Source of the DNA: Spirochaetaceae bacterium
GTDB lineage: Bacteria; Spirochaetota; Spirochaetia; SZUA-6; Fen-1364
Direction: 5' to 3'
Assembly (NCBI GenBank): GCA_003154555.1
Contig: PMDT01000247.1
Span: 3,059-17,339 of the forward strand
Length of the DNA: 14,281 nt
The position numbers and the translations under genes were made by a program. Of this stretch, positions 7,638 to 13,850 are shown piece by piece. Each line of letters opens with the position of its first letter. Position 1 is the stretch's first letter. The notes under the pieces were generated by a model that did not search any database, was not told the DNA's origin, and saw only the letters and a list, made by a program, of their open reading frames with translations.

Positions 7638-7774
7638 TGGTGCGGATTGCCAAGAAGACCGACCCCAAAAAGCTCGCCGAGCTGAAAATCAAGATCCATG
7701 ACGAAGAATACCTCCTGCAGGCGATCCAGAAGATCGCCCAGGATCTCACACGCAATCTCGAGCACGGGGAGTAG
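7637..7774 (+). CDS. Small 45-residue hypothetical protein
   Basis: A short open frame starts at ATG 7637, whose first base is the last base of the yraN stop codon (TGATG), and ends with TAG at 7772-7774. The product, [20 protein letters not shown] and then a helical, charged stretch HDEEYLLQAIQKIAQDLTRN, is basic at the N-terminus, with no membrane segment or cysteine. Its position in a run of overlapping genes, with the next ATG only 3 nt after its stop, argues that it is translated, because otherwise the coupled run would have an unexplained 140-base gap. The C-terminal half looks amphipathic and could bind a protein partner. No family is recognised. Confidence 0.68.
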   Translation: MVRIAKKTDPKKLAELKIKIHDEEYLLQAIQKIAQDLTRNLEHGE

Positions 7775-7777
7775 CGC

Positions 7778-8308
7778 ATGAGCTCGCGCAGCTTCAGACG
7801 CCGCAGCAACCGACGCCGTCACAAGGCCGGCGGTGCGCCGGAACCCACGCCGCAGGGAGAACAGGGCGAGCGGCCCGTCAATCCCCGCAAGCCCCAGCCG
7901 CAGGGCGGACCCCCGCGGGCCGGCGGCGGGCAGCGGCGGGACGGACGGGGGGCAGGCCGCAGGTCGCAGGGCCGGCCCATGGAGCCGCAGAGGCCTCTGC
8001 CGCCCCCGATTCCCATCGTCTATCCCGACTGCCCCATCTGCGGCAAGCAGGTGAGGGACCTTCCGTCCGCCCTGACGCACCGCATCTCGCGCCAGCCGGC
8101 TCATTTCGACTGCATCGTGCAGGAGCTGCGGGACACGAACGAAGTAGGCCCGGAGGAGAAGCTCTGCTACCTGGGCGGCGGCAGTTTCGGAATCCTCGAG
8201 TTTCGCGCCTCCGGGGGCCCCGGCCATTTCATCATCAAGAAGCGCATCCAGTATGAGGAAAAGGAAATACAGCAGGACTGGAAGAAGCCGCTGCAGGTAA
8301 CGTGGTAG
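7778..8308 (+). CDS. Zinc-ribbon-like protein with a basic disordered N-terminus
   Basis: The 176-residue product is unnamed. Residues 1-75 are rich in Arg, Gly, Pro and Gln (for example RRRSNRRRHK), which suggests a disordered nucleic-acid or ribosome-binding tail. A compact domain follows with a probable metal site: C85 and C88 (CPIC), H101 or H109, and C112 (HFDC). Then LCYLGGGSFGILEFR and a charged ending follow. The Cys and His spacing looks like a zinc site, though the ligand set is inferred. The ATG lies 3 nt after the 45-aa gene. The gene belongs to the operon tail and may be an RNA- or ribosome-associated factor, judging from the context and charge only. Confidence 0.72.
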   Translation: MSSRSFRRRSNRRRHKAGGAPEPTPQGEQGERPVNPRKPQPQGGPPRAGGGQRRDGRGAGRRSQGRPMEPQRPLPPPIPIVYPDCPICGKQVRDLPSALTHRISRQPAHFDCIVQELRDTNEVGPEEKLCYLGGGSFGILEFRASGGPGHFIIKKRIQYEEKEIQQDWKKPLQVTW

Positions 8309-8316
8309 GGTGAGCG

Positions 8317-8862
8317 ATGTCGCTGAAGTTCGCGCTGCTCGGGCTTCTTGCGGAAAGCCCCAAGTACGGTTACGAGATCAAGAGGCGATTCGACGGCGCA
8401 CTGGGGAATGTCTGGTCGGTGTCTTACGGCCAGCTCTATCCGACGCTGCGCAGGCTGTCCGAGCAGGATTGGGTGACGAAGAAGACCGAACCGGGAAAAA
8501 AAGCAGCTGAAAAAAACATCTATTCGATCACGGAGAAGGGGCGAAAGAAGCTGGATGAGTGGCTTCTGAAGCCTCTGCGCAGCACGTACAAGGTAAAGGA
8601 CGAGTTCACGCTCCGATTCCTTTTTTTCAGCAAGCTGTCACCGGAGAATGTCCTGGACTACCTCAAAGGTCAGCAGAAGAAAACCGTCCTGCAGCGTGAA
8701 AGCTTCCAACGCACGCTCGTCTCCCTCCGTGATGAGCTGGACTTCTTTCTCCAAGCGATCATCCGCAAGGGCATCATCCACCTCGAGGCCGAGAATCAAT
8801 GGCTTGAAGAGGTGATTGACGATATTCGAAGGACTTCCGCCGAGCGGGCGGGCCCCGGCTAA
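8317..8862 (+). CDS. PadR family transcriptional regulator
   Basis: PadR regulators are winged-helix DNA-binding proteins, usually repressors released by a ligand or stress. The N-terminal domain (about 3-85) is characteristic: KFALLGLLAESPKYGYEIKR, then SYGQLYPTLRRLSEQDWV, and a wing segment ending KNIYSITEKGRKKLDEWL. The C-terminal region (about 95-175) is helical, like the dimerising part of the subfamily with a virulence-activator-alpha C-terminus. ATG 8317 has AGGGTGAG just before it. It is the last gene of the run and convergent with the HEAT-repeat gene, 25 bp away. Its target and ligand are unknown; autoregulation of the operon or control of a transporter elsewhere are possible. Confidence 0.93.
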   Translation: MSLKFALLGLLAESPKYGYEIKRRFDGALGNVWSVSYGQLYPTLRRLSEQDWVTKKTEPGKKAAEKNIYSITEKGRKKLDEWLLKPLRSTYKVKDEFTLRFLFFSKLSPENVLDYLKGQQKKTVLQRESFQRTLVSLRDELDFFLQAIIRKGIIHLEAENQWLEEVIDDIRRTSAERAGPG

Positions 8863-8880
8863 GGAGCGGTTCCGTCCTTT
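8861..8880. terminator. Weak hairpin between the convergent PadR and HEAT genes
   Basis: AAGGA and TCCTT with an inner CG pair and one bulged base form a short stem with a GTTC loop, overlapping the PadR stop codon and ending in TTT. It is near-symmetric and might stop transcription from both sides, but the stem is short and the T-run is poor. Confidence 0.3.
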
Positions 8881-8887
8881 CCGACCT

Positions 8888-9676
8888 CTACTTTGCCGTC
8901 TTCAACTCGTCGAGAACCTGGAGCGCCTTGGTCTTCACTGTCCGCAGGTAGTTGCCCTGCGCAATTTTCACCAGAAGCGTGAATGCGCCAGGATCCTTCA
9001 GACCGCCCGGCGTCTTGTTGCCGATCTTTTCTATTGCAAGGCACAGGGCATAACCGAAGTTATTGTCAGGCTTCTGCGGGTCTTCCTGCCCGTAGGCGAA
9101 AACGAGCGCATCCACGACTTCATTATTGGGGTTCTTGCCAATGACGCCCAGCCCGTAGGCCGCTTCCGCTTTCACCACCGGCTCTTCGTCGATGAGCAGG
9201 ATGCGCGTGAGGGCGTTTTTCGCGTCCTCCGTTCCGACTCTGCCCAGCATGTTCGCCGCGCGCCGCCGAACCTCGGGGTAGTTGTTCACCAGGCGGCCGG
9301 CCTGCCGCGTCGTTCGGGCGGAGCCTTCCAGGGCCAGATACTCCAGCACGAACTCAACCTGCTGATCCTGGCCCTTAAAGGAGCCGTCGCTCACCTTCTT
9401 GTCCAGGTCATCGAGGGCATTCATCTTCATGTCGTAGTCGTCGGAAAACGCTTTTTCGCGAAGGATCTGGAACTCGACGCTCTGCAGGAAGAGCTGCTCG
9501 ATCGTGATTTCCTTGTTCTGGCCTGCCGCGGGGGCTGCCGAGGTCGAGGACGACGCCGTGGACGCCTGCTGGGCTGAAAGCCCGAATGTGAGACCGAAGA
9601 GGAGCGCCGACACGCAGATGACCTTCCGCGAGGAAAGAATGCGCATGGCCGAGTGACTGCTACCGCTCATCATCAT
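8888..9676 (-). CDS. Exported HEAT-repeat protein
   Basis: The protein starts with a signal peptide: a basic n-region (RILSSRK), a hydrophobic core (VICVSALLFGLTFGL), and a probable cleavage after LSA before QQ. A low-complexity Ser/Ala linker follows, then helical repeats in the second half of the HEAT type (for example RRRAANMLGRVGTEDAKNAL and VVKAEAAYGLGVIGKNPNNE). Such repeats make protein-binding solenoids; it probably acts in the periplasm or at the outer surface. The start used is an ATG at 9674-9676, with GGGAG seven bases upstream. An earlier ATG at 9695-9697 is possible and would lie 1 nt after the lipoprotein stop. The pair is likely co-transcribed. No enzyme motif is seen, and function is unknown. 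Confidence 0.75.
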   Translation of the reverse strand: MMMSGSSHSAMRILSSRKVICVSALLFGLTFGLSAQQASTASSSTSAAPAAGQNKEITIEQLFLQSVEFQILREKAFSDDYDMKMNALDDLDKKVSDGSFKGQDQQVEFVLEYLALEGSARTTRQAGRLVNNYPEVRRRAANMLGRVGTEDAKNALTRILLIDEEPVVKAEAAYGLGVIGKNPNNEVVDALVFAYGQEDPQKPDNNFGYALCLAIEKIGNKTPGGLKDPGAFTLLVKIAQGNYLRTVKTKALQVLDELKTAK

Positions 9677-9698
9677 GTTTCTGCTCCCGTTCTTCATG

Positions 9699-10295
9699 TC
9701 AGTCCGTTCCGGTCGGCCGCAGACCCACCTTCCACCGCCCGCCTTCGTGCACGAGATAGTAGAGGATGACGGAGGTACCCTGGATCTGCGTCAGCGCCTT
9801 CACGTGGGTGGCGTCGACGAATTGTATTTCACTGAGCGTCGCCTGCAGGTGGCTCCTGACGACGACATTATTAAAATAGTCCTTGAGATTCTTCAGCACG
9901 ATACCGTTTTTCTTGAGCACACCGGAGTTAGAGGCATCCGAGAGCGATTTTGCGCTGCCGGTCTCCTGCACGTAGTCCGCCGTGAGATATTGGAGCCAGC
10001 TGTCGTAGTCTCCCGCCGAGATCAGCTTCGTGAGCGTGTCGATCGTTGCCTGCACCTCGTCAAAGGTCTTTTTGTACAGCTCCTGGGTGGCGACGAACTC
10101 CTGACCCTGCTGCCCGTCCGACATCGGGGTGGCGTTTTGCGCCGGGTTTTGCGTGTTGACCGCCGGGGTCTGCTGCTGGCTCTGCGTATCTGGCGTGGGA
10201 GTCACAACCGGGTTCTGTGGGGGTTTCGTGGCGCATGCCGCGAGACACAGCGCAACCACAATGAGCATTATGCGAGATCGATCACCCGGATTCAT
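9699..10295 (-). CDS. Putative lipoprotein
   Basis: The 198-residue product has a lipoprotein signal peptide ending in LCLAAC (lipobox LAAC, with Cys at residue 21 when counted from the ATG used here). A flexible linker rich in Pro, Gln, Thr and Asn follows, then a helical start (FDEVQATIDTLTKLI) and a mixed region ending VILYYLVHEGGRWKVGL. That pattern is compatible with an NTF2-like fold, though this is a guess from sequence shape. An upstream in-frame TTG at 10304 overlaps the -10 box, so the ATG at 10293-10295 is preferred. An ATG at 10266-10268 would leave almost no n-region. The HEAT-repeat gene follows directly, and the two may work together at the outer membrane. Confidence 0.8.
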   Translation of the reverse strand: MNPGDRSRIMLIVVALCLAACATKPPQNPVVTPTPDTQSQQQTPAVNTQNPAQNATPMSDGQQGQEFVATQELYKKTFDEVQATIDTLTKLISAGDYDSWLQYLTADYVQETGSAKSLSDASNSGVLKKNGIVLKNLKDYFNNVVVRSHLQATLSEIQFVDATHVKALTQIQGTSVILYYLVHEGGRWKVGLRPTGTD

Positions 10296-10303
10296 TACCT
10301 TCA

Positions 10304-10332
10304 ATTCTATTCTCCGGCATGCCCTTTGTCAA
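10304..10332 (-). promoter_or_regulatory. Promoter for the lipoprotein/HEAT operon
   Basis: On the minus strand, TTGACA (10332-10327) and TAGAAT (10309-10304) are separated by 17 bp, a near-consensus sigma-70 promoter. The -10 ends 8 nt before the ATG at 10295, so the RNA would start at or next to the start codon. Confidence 0.75.
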
Positions 10333-10343
10333 AGATTTTTCCC

Positions 10344-10373
10344 TTGCCAACGGCACGGGAGCTCGGCTATTGT
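10344..10373 (+). promoter_or_regulatory. Possible promoter for coaD
   Basis: TTGCCA (10344-10349) and TATTGT (10368-10373) are separated by 18 bp, pointing toward coaD. The -10 ends 7 nt before the ATG. It lies back to back with the minus-strand promoter, with 11 bp between the two -35 boxes. Matches to consensus are moderate. Confidence 0.45.
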
Positions 10374-10380
10374 GGGTGCC

Positions 10381-10905
10381 ATGTTCAAGGTGCTCCTGCC
10401 CGGCACGTACGATCCGCCGACAAACGGCCACCTCAACATCCTCCGCAGGGCCTCCCGCCTCTTCGAGGCGGTCCAGGTCGTCATCGCCGTCAACCCGTCG
10501 AAGAGTTATCTCTTCAGCGCGGAGGAAAGGCTCGCAATGATGACGGAAATGGCCGCCGGCCTGTCGAATGTCTCGGTTTCCACCTGGAATGGATTGATCG
10601 TCGACTTTGCGGACAGGGTCGGCATTCATGTCATCGTCCGTGGTGTGCGGGCGCTCGCTGACTTCGACTACGAGTTCGAGCTTTCGCTCATGAACAGGTC
10701 GCTCAATCCACGTATTGAGACCATCTTTTTGCCCACGGATCAGAAGTACTCAGTCATCAGGTCGTCCGCGATCAAGGATATCGCCGGTTTTGGCGGCGAT
10801 ATCTCCGGCATGGTGCCGCCCAACGTGGCAAAAGCGCTGAAGGAAAAGCTGGGAAGCCGCGCCGCGCATTCAGCCGCCGGCATCGAGGAGACGCGGGCGC
10901 CTTGA
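10381..10905 (+). CDS. coaD: Phosphopantetheine adenylyltransferase CoaD
   Basis: CoaD transfers AMP from ATP to 4'-phosphopantetheine to make dephospho-coenzyme A, the penultimate step of CoA synthesis. The 174 residues include the nucleotidyltransferase signature GTYDPPTNGHLNIL (8-21, with TNGH), IVRGVRALADFDYEFELSLMNRSL (85-108) and IETIFLPTDQKYSVIRSSAIKDIA (112-135, corresponding to the usual SSSxVRE motif). DP-P in the first loop replaces the common DPxT form. The start is at ATG 10381, where homology begins; the frame is open further upstream but that extension has no family similarity. Its TGA stop is inside the -35 box of the next gene's promoter. It supplies the precursor of the CoA that donates the phosphopantetheine arm of ACP, encoded nearby. 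Confidence 0.97.
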   Translation: MFKVLLPGTYDPPTNGHLNILRRASRLFEAVQVVIAVNPSKSYLFSAEERLAMMTEMAAGLSNVSVSTWNGLIVDFADRVGIHVIVRGVRALADFDYEFELSLMNRSLNPRIETIFLPTDQKYSVIRSSAIKDIAGFGGDISGMVPPNVAKALKEKLGSRAAHSAAGIEETRAP

Positions 10906-10930
10906 CATTCAAGGGTCGATAGTGTAGTGT
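10902..10930 (+). promoter_or_regulatory. Promoter for rpmF-acpP-rnc
   Basis: TTGACA (10902-10907) overlaps the coaD stop codon and is followed after 17 bp by TAGTGT (10925-10930), a 3/6 match to the -10. The leader to the rpmF ATG is then about 36-40 nt. A 6-bp inverted repeat, AGTGTA (10926-10931) and TACACT (10952-10957), lies across the presumed start. Confidence 0.5.
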
Positions 10931-10973
10931 AGCTTAACTTTATCAAATCAATACACTTTCGAGGTGACGTGAA

Positions 10974-11162
10974 ATGGCTCTGCCAAAAAGAAGAATATCG
11001 AGGGCAAGGGGACGTAAACGCCGCACAGCGAACCTGAGACTTGCTGTGCCGACCCTCGTCGAATGCAGCAACTGCGGAAACCGGATCATGCCGCACCGCG
11101 TATGCCCCAAATGCGGGCACTACAGGGGAAAACAGATCCTGAAGCCCGAAGAGATATCGTGA
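10974..11162 (+). CDS. rpmF: 50S ribosomal protein L32
   Basis: L32 is a small, basic large-subunit protein. The 62 residues begin with the diagnostic MALPKRRISRARGRKRR and contain a four-Cys zinc site, C31, C34, C44 and C47 (ECSNCGN and CPKCGHY), so this is the zinc-containing paralogue. ATG 10974 follows GAGGTGA with a good spacing of six. The rpmF gene near acpP and lipid-synthesis genes is a widespread arrangement, and here it is followed by acpP and rnc. The four cysteines mean that zinc is probably needed for stability. Confidence 0.97.
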   Translation: MALPKRRISRARGRKRRTANLRLAVPTLVECSNCGNRIMPHRVCPKCGHYRGKQILKPEEIS

Positions 11163-11204
11163 TCGAGTTGTGTGATCGCTCCCAGCGAACACCCCCCCGC
11201 TGTC

Positions 11205-11219
11205 TTGAAAAATTTTCAA
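11205..11219. promoter_or_regulatory. AT-rich palindrome just before the acpP ribosome binding site
   Basis: The sequence TTGAAAA-A-TTTTCAA is a perfect 7-bp inverted repeat about one central base. It ends one base before the AGGAGG of acpP in an otherwise GC-rich region. It could be an operator or a weak RNA hairpin influencing acpP translation. No regulator is identified. Confidence 0.4.
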
Positions 11220-11220
11220 C

Positions 11221-11226
11221 AGGAGG
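11221..11226 (+). promoter_or_regulatory. Shine-Dalgarno sequence deciding the acpP start
   Basis: A consensus AGGAGG is nine bases before ATG 11236 and directly touches an in-frame TTG at 11227. This spacing shows that initiation is at the ATG and not at the TTG. Confidence 0.8.
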
Positions 11227-11235
11227 TTGAACGGT

Positions 11236-11475
11236 ATGGACGAGCTTTTTGAGAAAATGAAGAAACTCATCGCCGATCGCCTGGAGATCGATGAATCGAA
11301 GATCACACTTGACTCCTCTTTCCGCCAGGATCTCGGGGCAGACAGCCTCGATACATACGAGCTGGTGTACGCAATCGAGGAGGAGCTCGGCATCAGCATT
11401 CCGGATGAAAAGGCAAACGAGTTCGAAACGGTCCGCGATGCATTGGAATACATCCGCTCCCAGGTAAAGAAATAG
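11236..11475 (+). CDS. acpP: Acyl carrier protein
   Basis: ACP carries growing acyl chains as thioesters on a phosphopantetheine arm. The 79 residues are acidic and begin MDELFEKMKKLIADRLEIDE. The attachment site is Ser37 in GADSLDTYELVYAIEEELG, and the final helix (ANEFETVRDALEYIRSQ) is also conserved. Length is normal. The ATG at 11236 is preferred (nine bases after AGGAGG). It sits between rpmF and rnc, with 6 nt to the rnc start, so the two are probably co-transcribed. Modification needs an ACP synthase (AcpS), not seen here. Confidence 0.98.
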   Translation: MDELFEKMKKLIADRLEIDESKITLDSSFRQDLGADSLDTYELVYAIEEELGISIPDEKANEFETVRDALEYIRSQVKK

Positions 11476-11481
11476 CAGGTT

Positions 11482-12315
11482 TTGTTCACGAATATCCGGC
11501 GTTCAACCGCTGCGCTTTCGCCTGAGCGAAAAAAGGAGCTCCAGCTTTTCGAACGGCATGCGAAGATACGCTTCCGCCGGCTGGAGTTCCTCAATCAGGG
11601 GTTCTCGCATCGCTCTTTCGCTCACGAGCTCGGCGTGCTCGGGGAGAACAACGAGCGGCTGGAGTTTCTTGGAGACTCCGTGCTCGGTCTTGTTGTCGCT
11701 GAGTACGTCTATTCGACTCTTCCGGATCAGCCGGAAGGAGAGCTCGCGCGCATCAAGAGCTTCGTTGTCTCGGAGGCGAGCCTGTCGGAGATAGCCCGCG
11801 GGCTCCGCGTGGACAATTTCATCCTGATCGGCAAAGGGGAGGAGTACTCGGGAGGAAGGTCGAAAAAGACGATCCTTGCCGACTGCCTCGAAGCGATCAT
11901 CGGCGCCTACTATCTTGACTCGGGATTCTTCGCCGCGCAGAAATTCGTCCGCATGATGCTCATCCCTGAAATCAACAAGGTTCTTGAGAACCGGCATGCG
12001 AAAGATTACAAGACACTCCTTCAAGAGCACGTGCAGAAGAGGATGAAGACGTACCCCAAGTACCGCGTTGTCCAGAAGACGGGGCCCGATCACGACAAGA
12101 CTTTCTGGATCGAGGTGCACGTCGGCGACAAATCGTTCGGCGCAGGAAAGGGAAAAAACAAAAAGGAAGCAGAGCAGGAGGCGGCACGCCTGGCATTCGA
12201 GGCAATGAATGTGCCGGAAAGGCCGGTGCGCGTGGAAAAGACCTCCACGGTCACACGGGCGTCTCCCGCACCCCGCACAGATACCCGCTCATCGGGACCC
12301 GTTCGCAGGGGTTAG
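11482..12315 (+). CDS. rnc: Ribonuclease III
   Basis: RNase III cuts double-stranded RNA and processes pre-rRNA. The signature NERLEFLGD (58-65 region) supplies the catalytic E61 and D65, and ILADCLEAIIGAYYLDSG adds D134 and E137, matching E. coli E41, D45, D114 and E117 with a constant offset of 20. The dsRNA-binding domain spans about 175-244 (DYKTLLQEHVQ and FGAGKGKNKKEAEQEAARLAFEAM). A 33-residue Pro/Arg/Thr-rich tail, beyond the usual end, probably is disordered. The start is a TTG at 11482. No other start codon fits: the stop of acpP is in frame six bases earlier and there is no ATG nearby downstream. AGCAGG is a weak ribosome binding site. Its stop overlaps the convergent cca stop. Confidence 0.96.
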   Translation: MFTNIRRSTAALSPERKKELQLFERHAKIRFRRLEFLNQGFSHRSFAHELGVLGENNERLEFLGDSVLGLVVAEYVYSTLPDQPEGELARIKSFVVSEASLSEIARGLRVDNFILIGKGEEYSGGRSKKTILADCLEAIIGAYYLDSGFFAAQKFVRMMLIPEINKVLENRHAKDYKTLLQEHVQKRMKTYPKYRVVQKTGPDHDKTFWIEVHVGDKSFGAGKGKNKKEAEQEAARLAFEAMNVPERPVRVEKTSTVTRASPAPRTDTRSSGPVRRG

Positions 12316-13670
12316 GGTCCTCCGAGGCGTTCCCTCAACAGCCCTGCTGCGATCTGCAGCAGCTTTTCCCGCTCATTCAGGCTCGGGTCTTCCAGCACCG
12401 ACTGCAGAAGCTCCTTCAGAATGATTCCCACCTTCGGGCCGGGAGCAACGCCGAGGCTCCTTATGATGTCGCTGCCGTCGACGGCGAGCTTCGATACGGT
12501 GAAGGCCCGGCCCGCATCCTTCACCTCTTTCACGCGCTGCGCGAACTGGGCAAGCCCCTCGGGGAAGTGCGCGGCGTTCTCGGGGCACATGCCGATCTGG
12601 TCGGCGCGTCGCAGGGCCATGAGGGCATCGATGGAAGGCTCGCCGACGCGTGCGATGAGGCGGCGCACCGCCGCGTCGGACCACTCCTCCTGGTAGTTGA
12701 ACATGTGGTGGGTGACCAGGTGGACGACGTCCTTGATCACGATATTCGGCAGCTTGAGCCGGAGGAGAATCTCACGGGTCATGTCCGCGGAAACAGATTC
12801 GTGGCCATAAAAAGTGGGCCTGCCGTCGGGCGCCGCGGCGAGCGTCCGGGGCTTCCCGACGTCGTGCAGGAGCGCGGCCAGGCGCAGGATGAGCGATTCC
12901 CGTGGAGCAGCGTCGCAGGCGGCAAGGGAATGCGTAAAGACGTCGTGGCAGTGATAGCGGCCCTGCTTCATGCCGACGCCTTCCAGCAGCTCGGGCAGGA
13001 CGATGCCGAGTATGCCGGTCTCCTTCATGAGGAGAAGCCCTTCCGACGGCACGGGCGACGCGAGGATCTTCAGAAGCTCGTCGCGGACCCGCTCCGCGGA
13101 GACCTTGGCCAGTATGTCCAGGGCGCCCGGGATCGCTTTTCGGGTCTCTTCCTCCACTCTGAACCCGAGTTGGGCGGCAAACCGGCAGGCGCGCAGCGGG
13201 CGCAGCCCGTCCTCGCGGAAGCGCGCTGAGGGATCTCCGATCGCGCGGATGATGCGACGCTCAATGTCCGCGCGTCCCTCGTGGGGATCGTGCATGCTTC
13301 GCGCAACGAGGTCGAACGCGATGGCGTTGATCGTGAAGTCCCGACGCGCGAGGTCGGCCTCGAGGGACGGGGTGAACACGACCGCGTCGGGGCGACGGCC
13401 GTCGCTGTAGTCCGCGTCCGTGCGGAAAGTGGTGACCTCGAAGGTCGTGCCGTGGAAATGCACGGTCACCGTTCCGTGCTTGATGCCGGTGGGGATCACG
13501 CGGGGGAAAAGCGGCACGACCTGGGTGGGAAGGGCATCGGTGGCCACGTCGTAATCGGCGTGAAGCCGTCCCATGAGAATATCGCGCACGGCACCTCCCA
13601 CGAGGTGGCATTGGAACCCGTGCTTCTTGAAGACGTCGGCGAAATCGTAGGCCACCCGGGGGACGCGCAT
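12312..13670 (-). CDS. cca: CCA-adding tRNA nucleotidyltransferase with HD domain
   Basis: This 452-residue enzyme adds or repairs the CCA end of tRNA. The class II nucleotidyltransferase motifs are LVGGAVRDIL (23-32), DYD (39-41), RRDFTINAIAFD (109-120) and FREDGLRPLRACRF (151-164), followed by an HD phosphohydrolase region (HDVFTHSL, LAALLHDVGKP with HD at 269-270, and VTHHMFNYQEEWSDAAVRRLIARVG). The motif set resembles other bacterial CCA enzymes with HD domains, but a poly(A) polymerase relative cannot be fully excluded. ATG 13670 is chosen because upstream residues lack similarity, are low in complexity, and begin at a TTG in the flaB terminator. No Shine-Dalgarno sequence is visible, while a promoter is right before it, which suggests leaderless initiation. 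Confidence 0.95.
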   Translation of the reverse strand: MRVPRVAYDFADVFKKHGFQCHLVGGAVRDILMGRLHADYDVATDALPTQVVPLFPRVIPTGIKHGTVTVHFHGTTFEVTTFRTDADYSDGRRPDAVVFTPSLEADLARRDFTINAIAFDLVARSMHDPHEGRADIERRIIRAIGDPSARFREDGLRPLRACRFAAQLGFRVEEETRKAIPGALDILAKVSAERVRDELLKILASPVPSEGLLLMKETGILGIVLPELLEGVGMKQGRYHCHDVFTHSLAACDAAPRESLILRLAALLHDVGKPRTLAAAPDGRPTFYGHESVSADMTREILLRLKLPNIVIKDVVHLVTHHMFNYQEEWSDAAVRRLIARVGEPSIDALMALRRADQIGMCPENAAHFPEGLAQFAQRVKEVKDAGRAFTVSKLAVDGSDIIRSLGVAPGPKVGIILKELLQSVLEDPSLNEREKLLQIAAGLLRERLGGP

Positions 13671-13679
13671 GACGGGGTG

Positions 13680-13709
13680 AGTATCTGCGGTGGCGCGCTG
13701 GCCTGTCAA
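13680..13709 (-). promoter_or_regulatory. Promoter for cca
   Basis: On the minus strand, TTGACA (13709-13704) is followed after 18 bp by GATACT (13685-13680). The -10 ends 9 nt before the ATG at 13670, so the RNA would start at or within about three bases of the start codon. Confidence 0.55.
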
Positions 13710-13803
13710 CAAAGGCGAACCGCGCTTCGACGCGGAGGCAGCGGTGCTCGCAGGGTGATGCTGCAAACGGCAAGCGACGCATGCGGGACGCTGCTGTCGG
13801 GGC

Positions 13804-13833
13804 AAAAAAAAGCCGCCCAGGTCCGGGCGGCTT
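13804..13833 (-). terminator. Intrinsic terminator of flaB
   Basis: On the minus strand a 9-bp stem, AAGCCGCCC/GGGCGGCTT (13833-13810), closes a six-base loop (GGACCT) and is followed by eight T residues (A-run at 13804-13811, which also contributes two A bases to the stem). It lies 17 nt past the flaB stop. Confidence 0.93.
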
Positions 13834-13850
13834 CGATCCGTAGGATGCCT

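Noticed and set aside
8496..8627. A7 and T7 runs in the PadR gene as phase-variation tracts
   Set aside because: Runs are only seven bases long, and another A7 occurs in the essential ffh gene (1272-1278), so they are not specific evidence of switching.
10129..10380. Longer coaD with an upstream extension
   Set aside because: The extension is antisense to the lipoprotein gene and shows no family similarity; the CoaD motif begins at once after ATG 10381.
13671..13805. Longer cca starting at a TTG at 13805
   Set aside because: The TTG lies inside the flaB terminator T-tract and the extra residues have no similarity; a promoter fits just before ATG 13670.
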